NCBI GenBank assembly: GCA_046048135.1
Contig: JBJOGR010000021.1
Coordinates: 1 to 13,251 of the forward strand
Reading direction: 5' to 3'
Source: ATZT02 sp046048135
GTDB lineage: Bacteria > Actinomycetota > Actinomycetes > S36-B12 > UBA5976
Length of the DNA: 13,251 nt
The translations under genes were made by a program, and so were the position numbers. The notes under the pieces are model-generated. The model did no database searches, was not told where the DNA came from, and saw only the letters and a program-made list of their open reading frames with translations. Numbering within the stretch: position 1 is the first letter of the stretch; each line of letters begins with the position of its first letter. Shown piece after piece: positions 6,927-13,251 of this stretch.

Positions 6927-6930
6927 GAAA

Positions 6931-6955
6931 TTATTTAATTTTTGAAATTAAATAA
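6931..6955. repeat. AT-only 11-bp inverted repeat between peroxiredoxin and tRNA-Val
   Basis: The arm TTATTTAATTT (6931-6941) is perfectly complementary to AAATTAAATAA (6945-6955) across a 3-base loop (TTG). It sits downstream of the peroxiredoxin stop and 4 bases upstream of the tRNA 5' end. With no GC pair in the stem it would be a weak terminator; it could instead contribute to the tRNA promoter or leader. Confidence 0.4.
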
Positions 6956-6977
6956 ATCTTTAATTAGTTCAATCTAC

Positions 6978-7436
6978 CTAAAGAGTAGAAAGGGCTTTTC
7001 GATAGTCCGAGGTATCTCGCACTTCACCAGGACTTGTCACTATTTTCCACCTGATAATTCCAGTTTTATCGATTACAAAAGTTCCTCTGTTTGCAAAACC
7101 CAAATCTTCTAGAAATACTCCGTATTCTTTGCTTACTTTTCCATGCGGCCAGAAGTCACTCAACAATGGTGTTGAAAGATTTTGGGCTTCTGCAAATACT
7201 TTCAAACTTGCAACTGGATCACAAGAAATTGAAAGAATTTGAGTATCTTCATTTACAAAATCATTTCTTTCATCCCTAATCGTACACATCTCTTGAGTGC
7301 ATTTACCGGTAAATGCAAATGGATAAAACATCAAGATCACATTCTTTTTTCCATGAAAATCACTTAGAGTAACGGTTTCTCCAAATTGATTCTTTAAAGA
7401 AAAATCAGGTGCTTTAGAACCGATTTCTAAATTCAA
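6978..7436 (-). CDS. ahpE: Peroxiredoxin, AhpE/BCP type, 152 aa
   Basis: This thiol peroxidase reduces H2O2 and organic peroxides in the cytoplasm. The peroxidatic Cys46 is in YPFAFTGKCTQE. The C-terminal half (LLSDFWPHGKVSKEYGVF, FANRGTFVIDKTG, PGEVRD) closely resembles Mycobacterium AhpE, and the length matches. A second Cys51 five residues after Cys46 is the position of the resolving Cys in E. coli BCP; as I recall it, the mycobacterial enzyme is 1-Cys. The start is TTG at 7436, with AAAGGTG ending 6 bases upstream inside the end of potC. The genes are separated by 3 bases, so translation is likely coupled. It is the last protein gene of the polyamine operon and could remove peroxide made by amine oxidases (inference). 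Confidence 0.9.
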   Translation of the reverse strand: MNLEIGSKAPDFSLKNQFGETVTLSDFHGKKNVILMFYPFAFTGKCTQEMCTIRDERNDFVNEDTQILSISCDPVASLKVFAEAQNLSTPLLSDFWPHGKVSKEYGVFLEDLGFANRGTFVIDKTGIIRWKIVTSPGEVRDTSDYRKALSTL

Positions 7437-7439
7437 TTT

Positions 7440-8240
7440 TTACACCTTTACTTTTCGACTTTTACTAATCAAACTTGCCACCAAAACTAATGCAAGTGAG
7501 CCTAAGAACATTAAAGAAGCTATCACATTTACTTGAGGTGGAATGCCTCTTTGAGCTGCACCCCAAATATAGATTGGAAAAGTAACTATACGACCTGAGT
7601 TAAAACTTGTCACAATAAAATCATCAAATGACAAGGAGAATGACAAAAGCGCTGCAGCCAAAATTCCAGGCAGTGCAATTGGAAGTGTTACTAGTCTAAA
7701 GGTTTGAAAAGGAGTTGCGTATAAATCCATCGCAGCTTGTTCTAATCTTGGATCCATTCCTGCAAGACGAGCATTTACTACAACTACTACAAAGCTGATC
7801 GTGAAAGTAATTTGCGCCAATAAAATAGTCCAAAAACCTAGTGGTATAAAAATATTCAAAAATAAAGCTAATAAAGAAGCACCAAGAATTACTTCAGGGG
7901 TAGCAAGAGGTAAAAATACGAACAAGCTTGTGGTTCCTCTACCTTTATATCTGTGTCTGATTAATGCAAAGGAAATCATGGCTCCCAAAATTGTAGAAAT
8001 TATGGTGACTAGAAGACCGATCTGAATACTTGTTGAAAAAGATCGACAAATTGTTTGATCTCGACAAATATTGGTCCAGGCATCTAGCGAAAACTCATTC
8101 CACGAAGTATTTTGTCTTCCCTTTGGTTTGTTAAAAGAAAGTAAAATAATCACAGCAAGTGGAAGCATTAAATAAACAAGAATCAAAATAGAAAAAACTT
8201 GAAGAGTTCTTTCTCTGATTAGTTTTATAACAGTATTCAT
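7440..8240 (-). CDS. potC: Spermidine/putrescine ABC transporter permease PotC, 266 aa
   Basis: This is the inner-membrane subunit that forms the translocation channel with PotB. Six hydrophobic segments are visible, the first at about residues 14-35. The cytoplasmic EAA loop that docks on the ATPase is at about 167-192 (EQAAMDLYATPFQTF...ALPG). FSLSFDDFIV at 201-210 is typical of PotC. Two cysteines (59 and 65) lie in the first extracytoplasmic loop, an unusual pair that might form a disulphide. The ATG at 8238-8240 overlaps the potB stop as TAATG. The gene belongs to the potD-potA-potB-potC series. The substrate class is inferred from the family and the neighbouring aminobutyraldehyde dehydrogenase. 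Confidence 0.92.
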   Translation of the reverse strand: MNTVIKLIRERTLQVFSILILVYLMLPLAVIILLSFNKPKGRQNTSWNEFSLDAWTNICRDQTICRSFSTSIQIGLLVTIISTILGAMISFALIRHRYKGRGTTSLFVFLPLATPEVILGASLLALFLNIFIPLGFWTILLAQITFTISFVVVVVNARLAGMDPRLEQAAMDLYATPFQTFRLVTLPIALPGILAAALLSFSLSFDDFIVTSFNSGRIVTFPIYIWGAAQRGIPPQVNVIASLMFLGSLALVLVASLISKSRKVKV

Positions 8241-9127
8241 TAGACTAATTTCTCAGTTCCAGCTTTTCGGATGTATAAATAAATCATCACTAAAATTATG
8301 GCCATGAAAGTAAACGACAAAGCAGAAGCCGTTGGATAATCTCTTAAATCAATGAATTGTGACTGAATCACATTTCCAATCATTTTATTATTAATACTTC
8401 CCAATAATTCAGCATTTATATAATCACCTGATGCTGGAATAAAAGTAAGTAAAGTTCCACTTACTACCCCGGGTAATGAAAGTGGCCAAACTACTTTCCA
8501 AAAACTTTGAGAAGGTGGTGAATAAAGATCGCCTGCTGCTTCTATTAAACGAGAATCAATTTTTTCTAAAGAAGTATAAAGCGGCAAAATCATAAACGGT
8601 AAAAAGTTATAAACTAATCCTGCGATTACTGCAATTGAGGTATTCAATATTCTTCCTTGAGGTAACAAATTAAAAGAATTCAAAAAAGTTACAACAAAAC
8701 CATCACCTGAAAGTATTGTTTTCCAAGCATTTGTTCTTAAGAGAAAAGATGCAAAAAATGGTGCAACAATTAAAACCAACATTAAATTTCGATATTTTCT
8801 TGCTCTAAATGCCATGTAGTAAGCAATTGGATAAGCAAGAAGCAAACAAACAACTGTTGCAATTGCAGAATAAGTAAATGCTCTTATAAATTGTGGATAA
8901 TATTCAACCAAAGCAAGAGAATAATTAGAAACTTTAAATGCAGGTAAAAATCCGTCGTCAGGACTTGCACCTGCTGGTTTTTGTAAAGAAGTTGCCAGAA
9001 GAGTAGAAAGTGGAAATAGAAAAAAGAAAAATAACCAGCCAATACCTGGAATTAACAATAAATATGGAGTTCTAGATTTTCTATTTTTTAGAGATTGAAT
9101 TATTCCTAAATTTTGAACTTCAGACAT
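8240..9127 (-). CDS. potB: Spermidine/putrescine ABC transporter permease PotB, 295 aa
   Basis: Membrane permease with about six transmembrane helices (around 21-47, 84-106, 114-131, 163-187, 216-236 and 266-286). The EAA loop is at 196-220 (EAAGDLYSPPSQSFWKV...SLPG). ASGDYINAELLG at 232-243 is characteristic of PotB-type permeases. The ATG at 9125-9127 follows the potA stop directly (TAG ATG), and the stop overlaps the potC start by one base. It partners PotC in the membrane and receives substrate from the lipoprotein PotD. Confidence 0.93.
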   Translation of the reverse strand: MSEVQNLGIIQSLKNRKSRTPYLLLIPGIGWLFFFFLFPLSTLLATSLQKPAGASPDDGFLPAFKVSNYSLALVEYYPQFIRAFTYSAIATVVCLLLAYPIAYYMAFRARKYRNLMLVLIVAPFFASFLLRTNAWKTILSGDGFVVTFLNSFNLLPQGRILNTSIAVIAGLVYNFLPFMILPLYTSLEKIDSRLIEAAGDLYSPPSQSFWKVVWPLSLPGVVSGTLLTFIPASGDYINAELLGSINNKMIGNVIQSQFIDLRDYPTASALSFTFMAIILVMIYLYIRKAGTEKLV

Positions 9128-10261
9128 CTATTCAGTCCAAGTTGGATCTAAGCCTGCAGTTAAATCTTCATCTGGATCAAGCACAAAAGAGTGTCTTGGC
9201 TCCCAAGCAATTGTTACTGCCTGACCCGGTCTTCCTAAATCGGATGGATCAACATTTTGCTCAAATGCAGAAATTTCTAATCCCCAATTTGTATCAACTT
9301 CATATTGAGTTGATACACCGACAAAAGCGGTATTTTTAATAGAACCATTAATTTGATTTTTTGGTAATCCAGTTTTTCCTTGGTCAACAATTTTTACTTT
9401 TTCAGGTCTAACACCAACTACGATTCGTCCACTTCTAATTTCTGTGGCAGAAATTGGTACATAAATTGTTGCATCAGGAAGTTTTACTGCAATCTCATCT
9501 TTTTCAACACCTGCAACTGTTCCTTCAAAAAGATTTGATTGGCCTAAAAAGTTAGCGACAAATGCAGTTCTTGGGTGTTCATAAATTTGAACTGGTGAGC
9601 CCATTTGTTCAATTCGTCCTTCGTTCATTACTGCAACTGTGTCAGCCATAGTCATGGCTTCTTCTTGATCATGTGTTACGTGTACGAATGTGATACCGAC
9701 TTCAGTTTGAATTCTTTTTAATTCAAGTTGCATTTGTCTTCTAAGTTTTAAATCCAAAGCACCTAATGGTTCATCTAGTAATAAAACATCTGGTTCATTT
9801 ATTAATGCTCTTGCAACCGCAACTCTTTGCTGTTGACCACCTGATAACTGTTGAGGTTTTCGTTGGGCCAAATTTGTTAATTCCACAAGTTCAAGCATTC
9901 TTTTTACTTGCTCATCAATATTTGAAGCTTTTTGTCTTCTTAAACCAAATGCAACATTTTCATAAATTGTTAAATGTGGAAATAAAGCATAACTTTGAAA
10001 AACTGTGTTTACCCATCTTTTATAAGGGGGTAAAGCTGTTATGTCATCATTGCCTAGTTTTATTTGACCTGAAGTTGGTTCTTCTAAACCGGCAACCATT
10101 CTTAATGTTGTAGTTTTGCCACAACCCGACGGACCCAGTAATGCAAAGAATGAGCCCGCCGGAATTGTAAGCGTTAAATTATCGACTGCTTTAAAATCAC
10201 CAAATGATTTGGTGAGATTAACTAAATGTAAATCTTCTACTTTAGGTCGACTATTTACCAC
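9128..10261 (-). CDS. potA: Spermidine/putrescine ABC transporter ATPase PotA, 377 aa
   Basis: All ABC ATPase motifs are intact: Walker A GPSGCGKTT (43-51), Q-loop VFQSYALFPH (Q89), signature LSGGQQQR (139-146), Walker B VLLLDEP (159-165), D-loop GALD and switch H197 in HVTHDQEE. A C-terminal TOBE-type domain (about 240-360) contains the GVRPEKV word common in PotA/MalK-class ATPases. Length is normal. The start is GTG at 10259-10261, five bases after the potD stop. The ribosome site is weak (GGTAAC inside the potD end), suggesting coupling with potD. It energises polyamine uptake through PotBC. Confidence 0.93.
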   Translation of the reverse strand: MVNSRPKVEDLHLVNLTKSFGDFKAVDNLTLTIPAGSFFALLGPSGCGKTTTLRMVAGLEEPTSGQIKLGNDDITALPPYKRWVNTVFQSYALFPHLTIYENVAFGLRRQKASNIDEQVKRMLELVELTNLAQRKPQQLSGGQQQRVAVARALINEPDVLLLDEPLGALDLKLRRQMQLELKRIQTEVGITFVHVTHDQEEAMTMADTVAVMNEGRIEQMGSPVQIYEHPRTAFVANFLGQSNLFEGTVAGVEKDEIAVKLPDATIYVPISATEIRSGRIVVGVRPEKVKIVDQGKTGLPKNQINGSIKNTAFVGVSTQYEVDTNWGLEISAFEQNVDPSDLGRPGQAVTIAWEPRHSFVLDPDEDLTAGLDPTWTE

Positions 10262-10266
10262 GCGAT

Positions 10267-11475
10267 TTAGTTACCGATCAGTTTTGCCCAAATTTCGTTA
10301 TATTTGGCAGATTGTTCGGAGTTAAATGGCATAGCAGAATAAGCGCGTTTCAATAAATCTGCTGGTGGGAAAATTAATGGATTTTCAGCTAAAGCTGGAT
10401 CTGTCTTCATTAATTCTTCAGCAGCACCATCTACAGGTGAGATGTATTGAACGTATGCAGCAACTCTTGCGGCCACAACTGGATCAAAGAAATAGTTCAT
10501 CAATTTCTCAGCTCCTGCTTTGTTCTCTGCACCTGCCGGAATGATCATGTTGTCCACAAATATTGAGCCACCTGATTCTGGTAAATCAAATCCATAATCT
10601 TCACCAAGTTGTCCAAGATCTCCTGACCAACCAATGACTGCAATTACGTCACCATTTTCTAGTGCAGTTGCATATTCATTTCCTGTGAAAGCTTGAATAT
10701 GACCATCATCAACTTTGGTTTGCAAATAATCTATTGCTTTTTGAAATTCTGCATCACCAAAGTTTGTTGGATCGTTTCCTTGCCAAGCCAAAACCAAAGG
10801 AATTGTGTCTCTTAATTCACTAAGCACCACCACTTGACCTTTTAATTTTGGATCAAAGAATTGATCCATTGAAGTTAATTTGTCTGTGCCAAGGGCATCT
10901 TTTAGTTTTGCTTTATTCCAACCAAATCCTGCAAAACCTGATTGCCAAGGAAGTGAAAATTTTCTACCTGGATCCCATGCAGGGTTTTGATATGCAGCAT
11001 TCAGATTAGAAATATTTGGGATGTTTGCCTTATCAAGTTCTAAAGCAAAACCATTTTGAATCCAAATATTTGCCATCCAGTCAGTAGGAGTAACGATGTC
11101 TCTACCTGTTGGCTCCCCTTTATCCAATAAAGGTTTTTGTTTTGCATAAAATTCGTTATTGTCGTTGTAATCTTCAATGTACTCAACTTCAATTCCTGTT
11201 TGTTCGGTGAAAGCTTTAATTTCTGTGAATTCTTTTGTATCTTCATCAACTGGCATGTATAAAGGCCAGTTTGACCAAACGACTTTGTTTGAAGAACTAC
11301 CAGAATCACTTGATTCAGATCCCGTTTCGGTTGAAGACGATGAATTTGAACCTGCACCGCATGCGGCAGCAAATGCAGCAGCTCCTCCGATGGCACCTGC
11401 CTGTAGAACTCTTCTTCTATTTAGTAAGTTCTTTACTTCTTTCGGCAAATCATTTCCTTTTTCTTGTTTACTCAC
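10267..11475 (-). CDS. potD: Polyamine-binding lipoprotein PotD-like (extracellular solute-binding protein), 402 aa
   Basis: The N-terminus has a twin-arginine-like motif RRRVLQ (20-25), an Ala/Gly-rich hydrophobic stretch and a lipobox AAAC with Cys39. A Ser/Gly-rich linker (about 43-63) follows, so the protein is likely exported, perhaps by Tat, and lipid-anchored outside the membrane. The mature part starts VVWSNWPLYMPVDED, the usual first strand of PotD/PotF proteins. It contains TPTDWMANIW and VIAVIGWSGDLGQL, typical of the periplasmic-binding type 2 spermidine/putrescine family. The start is GTG at 11473-11475, with AAAGGA 8 bases upstream. It follows the aldehyde dehydrogenase by 39 bases, and potA starts five bases after its stop. 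Fine specificity (putrescine or spermidine) is not decided. Confidence 0.92.
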   Translation of the reverse strand: MSKQEKGNDLPKEVKNLLNRRRVLQAGAIGGAAAFAAACGAGSNSSSSTETGSESSDSGSSSNKVVWSNWPLYMPVDEDTKEFTEIKAFTEQTGIEVEYIEDYNDNNEFYAKQKPLLDKGEPTGRDIVTPTDWMANIWIQNGFALELDKANIPNISNLNAAYQNPAWDPGRKFSLPWQSGFAGFGWNKAKLKDALGTDKLTSMDQFFDPKLKGQVVVLSELRDTIPLVLAWQGNDPTNFGDAEFQKAIDYLQTKVDDGHIQAFTGNEYATALENGDVIAVIGWSGDLGQLGEDYGFDLPESGGSIFVDNMIIPAGAENKAGAEKLMNYFFDPVVAARVAAYVQYISPVDGAAEELMKTDPALAENPLIFPPADLLKRAYSAMPFNSEQSAKYNEIWAKLIGN

Positions 11476-11514
11476 TTGCGTTTTCCTTTCGTGTTGCTTT
11501 TTATCTTGTCAGAA

Positions 11515-12966
11515 TTAGTTGTCTATTTTGAACATTACGTGCTTGATTCTTGTGTAATCTTCAAAACCATACATGGAAAGATCTTTTCCATATCCCGAGT
11601 GTTTGAAACCTCCATGAGGCATTTCAGAAACCATAGGAATATGGGTATTAACCCACACAGCACCAAAATCAAGTCCTTTTGCCATTCTCATTGACCTTGC
11701 TACATCTTTTGTCCAAACACTTGATGCCAATCCATATGGAACACCATTTGCCATTTTTAATGCTTCTTGCTCATCAGCAAATTTTTGAACAGTAATAACT
11801 GGTCCAAAAATTTCATTTTGAATCATTTCATCATCTTGTTTTAAATCTGAAACAACTGTTGGTTCAACAAAATAACCTTTGTCACCTTGTCTGTTTCCTC
11901 CTGCCATTACTTTGGCATGACTTGGAGTTCTACTCAAAAATCCTGTGACACGATCTAATTGATTTGCATTGTTTACAGGTGGAACAAATGAATCAGGATG
12001 TTCTGGACCTTTGCCAAAGCTAGTTTGAGTTTTCTTTGCTTGCTCGGCTAGAGCCGCAACAAAATCTGCATAAACTTTTTGATGCGCAATAACTCTTGTA
12101 GCTGCAGTGCAATCTTGACCTGCGTTGAAATAACCAGCAATGGCAATCCATTCTGCTGCTGCTTGAATATCAGCGTCATCAAAAACAACAACGGGTGCTT
12201 TACCGCCAAGTTCTAAATGAACTCGTTTTAAATCTGCAGATGCAGCTTGAGCAACTTGCATACCTGCTCTTACAGATCCTGTAATCGCAACCATTTGTGG
12301 AATTTTATGTTCAATCATTGCTTTACCAGTGTCTCGATCACCTGTGACAACATTTAAGACTCCTGGTGGAAGAATTCCAGCTTCAGTTATTAATTCAGCC
12401 ATACGCACTGCTGTAACTGGAGTTGTATCACTTGGTTTTAAAACAGTGGTGTTTCCAGCTGCAATTGCTGGTGCATATTTCCAAACCGCCATCATCATTG
12501 GATAGTTCCAAGGTGTTACTTGTCCAATAACACCAATTGGTTCGCGGCGAATCATTGAAGTGTGACCCTTCATGTATTCACCTGCTGATTTTCCTTCTAA
12601 ATTTCTTGCAGCAGTTGCAAAGTATCTAATTTGATCAAGCATTGGTCCAACTTCTTCTGCCATTGTTATAGAAATTGGCTTGCCGGTATTTTCTGATTCA
12701 AGTTTTACTATTTCTTCAATATTTTTTTCTAAAACATCAGCAATTTTCCAAAGTGCCATTGATCTTTCACTTGGAGTTGTATTTTTCCAACTTTCAAATG
12801 CTTTTGCTGCTGCTTGATAAGCAAGATCAATATCTTTTTCATTTGAAAGTGCAGCCATGGCAAAAACTTCACCAGTAGTTGGATTTATTAAATCGGTAAA
12901 TTGTCCAGAGACAGAATCTTGAAGTTTTCCATTTATGTAATTTTTTACAACTTTTTTCTCGGCCAC
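11515..12966 (-). CDS. patD: Aminobutyraldehyde-type aldehyde dehydrogenase (PatD-like), 483 aa
   Basis: NAD(P)-dependent ALDH with catalytic Cys286 in NAGQDCTAATR and general-base Glu252 in HLELGGK, the standard 34-residue spacing. The cofactor words TPWNYPMMM and ITGSVRAG are present. The C-terminus SEMPHGGFKHSGYGKDLSMYGFEDYT closely resembles gamma-aminobutyraldehyde dehydrogenases (PatD/YdcW), which make GABA from 4-aminobutanal in putrescine breakdown. 3-Aminopropanal or betaine aldehyde are possible alternatives. Length is typical. The start is GTG at 12964-12966, with AAAGGAG 9 bases upstream. It is the first gene of the probable operon with potDABC and the peroxiredoxin, which supports a role in polyamine use. 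Confidence 0.9.
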   Translation of the reverse strand: MAEKKVVKNYINGKLQDSVSGQFTDLINPTTGEVFAMAALSNEKDIDLAYQAAAKAFESWKNTTPSERSMALWKIADVLEKNIEEIVKLESENTGKPISITMAEEVGPMLDQIRYFATAARNLEGKSAGEYMKGHTSMIRREPIGVIGQVTPWNYPMMMAVWKYAPAIAAGNTTVLKPSDTTPVTAVRMAELITEAGILPPGVLNVVTGDRDTGKAMIEHKIPQMVAITGSVRAGMQVAQAASADLKRVHLELGGKAPVVVFDDADIQAAAEWIAIAGYFNAGQDCTAATRVIAHQKVYADFVAALAEQAKKTQTSFGKGPEHPDSFVPPVNNANQLDRVTGFLSRTPSHAKVMAGGNRQGDKGYFVEPTVVSDLKQDDEMIQNEIFGPVITVQKFADEQEALKMANGVPYGLASSVWTKDVARSMRMAKGLDFGAVWVNTHIPMVSEMPHGGFKHSGYGKDLSMYGFEDYTRIKHVMFKIDN

Positions 12967-13062
12967 TCAGGCACTCTCCTTTATTGCGAAAAAGGTCTAA
13001 AACTCTAAACAAAACAATATCTGCCTAAACCCCTAGTTGAAAACCCAGGATTTGGTAACAAT

Positions 13063-13092
13063 TTGACAAATTTGGACCCAAAAACCGAATAT
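13063..13092 (+). promoter_or_regulatory. Possible plus-strand promoter reading out of the window
   Basis: A perfect -35 TTGACA (13063-13068) is followed after 18 bases by GAATAT (13087-13092), a poor -10 (3 of 6 matches). It would transcribe rightwards to a gene beyond the window edge. The weak -10 and AT-rich context make chance occurrence likely. Confidence 0.15.
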
Positions 13093-13184
13093 CTGTGAGG
13101 AAAATTGACCCAGTCCCATTTGAGTTAAACCTTGCTAAAACTAGAGTTAAAGTTGAATAAGATAAACAATTCATTCTGGGGTGA

Positions 13185-13199
13185 GAACTTGCTAAGTTC
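13185..13199. promoter_or_regulatory. Candidate operator dyad upstream of the polyamine operon
   Basis: GAACTT and AAGTTC are perfect inverted arms around GCT. The spacing (GAAC-N7-GTTC) excludes a standard actinobacterial LexA box (GAAC-N4-GTTC). The position, about 220 bases upstream of the patD start, would suit regulator binding or an RNA hairpin. No regulator gene is in the window. Confidence 0.3.
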
Positions 13200-13251
13200 A
13201 GATCTGCTAAACGGCTCCCCTCACGCTCTTCAAACAGCAGCAAAAAATCAT

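Larger units (their letters stand above)
12967..13251. other. Leader/regulatory interval upstream of the polyamine operon
   Basis: No convincing gene is seen; a 72-codon minus-strand frame (13025-13243) has no ribosome site or recognisable protein. The interval carries a 6-bp perfect dyad GAACTT-GCT-AAGTTC (13185-13199) and an adjoining 8-base palindrome CAGATCTG (13199-13206). There are three copies of TGCTAA (TTAGCA on the minus strand). A GTGAG segment near 13224 can pair with CTCAC at 13181-13185 in a minus-strand transcript. A clear minus-strand promoter could not be placed. Confidence 0.5.

Noticed and set aside
9142..10113. Plus-strand frames opposite potA
   Set aside because: They are antisense shadows of the intact potA gene with no ribosome sites or protein-like composition.
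13025..13243. 72-codon minus-strand frame upstream of patD
   Set aside because: It has no ribosome site, no recognisable motif and low-complexity composition, and it overlaps the putative regulatory dyads.
1..13251. CRISPR arrays, insertion sequences, phage or toxin-antitoxin genes
   Set aside because: No regularly spaced repeats, transposase, integrase or small paired genes were found on either strand.

Overview
The window is a stretch of a low-GC, gene-dense actinobacterial chromosome. Three things point to Actinobacteria. First, nif3, a C4 zinc-ribbon/coiled-coil gene and a single-domain RNase HI lie together in the order known from Mycobacterium Rv2230c-Rv2229c-Rv2228c. Second, the peroxiredoxin is of AhpE type. 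Third, GTG and TTG starts and apparently leaderless mRNAs are frequent. The AT-rich codon use, very short intergenic gaps and polyamine ABC transporter suggest a streamlined aquatic actinobacterium, for example the freshwater acI/Nanopelagicales group. That assignment is inference and was not tested by any search.

Layout, left to right. Positions 1-2872 (minus strand) hold a FAD-dependent amine oxidoreductase followed by the start-proximal 462 codons of a methylmalonate-semialdehyde dehydrogenase, which runs off the left edge. Positions 2873-3130 are non-coding and contain a GC-rich hairpin. Positions 3131-3505 (minus) are the RNase P RNA gene. Positions 3546-4919 (plus) encode a second, paralogous FAD-dependent oxidoreductase, divergent from rnpB. 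Positions 4916-6851 (minus) hold nif3, the zinc-ribbon gene and rnhA, tightly coupled. A tRNA-Val(UAC) gene at 6853-6926 sits one base upstream of the nif3 start. Positions 6978-12966 (minus) form one probable operon: an aminobutyraldehyde-type dehydrogenase, potD, potA, potB, potC and a peroxiredoxin. Positions 12967-13251 are a leader/regulatory region with small dyads and repeated TTAGCA words.

Together the genes suggest use of polyamines or similar amines as carbon and nitrogen source. PotABCD would import putrescine/spermidine, FAD oxidases would deaminate the amine to an aldehyde with H2O2 release, the PatD-like enzyme would oxidise aminoaldehydes to GABA or beta-alanine, MmsA could turn a C3 semialdehyde into an acyl-CoA, and the peroxiredoxin would remove peroxide. 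The substrate of each FAD enzyme cannot be read from the sequence.

No CRISPR array, insertion sequence, phage gene or defence system was seen. Most of the window is ordinary metabolism and housekeeping. The most interesting details are the tRNA-Val/nif3 junction, the isolated GC-rich hairpin beside rnpB, the compact divergent rnpB/oxidase promoter region, and the complete polyamine-to-peroxide cassette.
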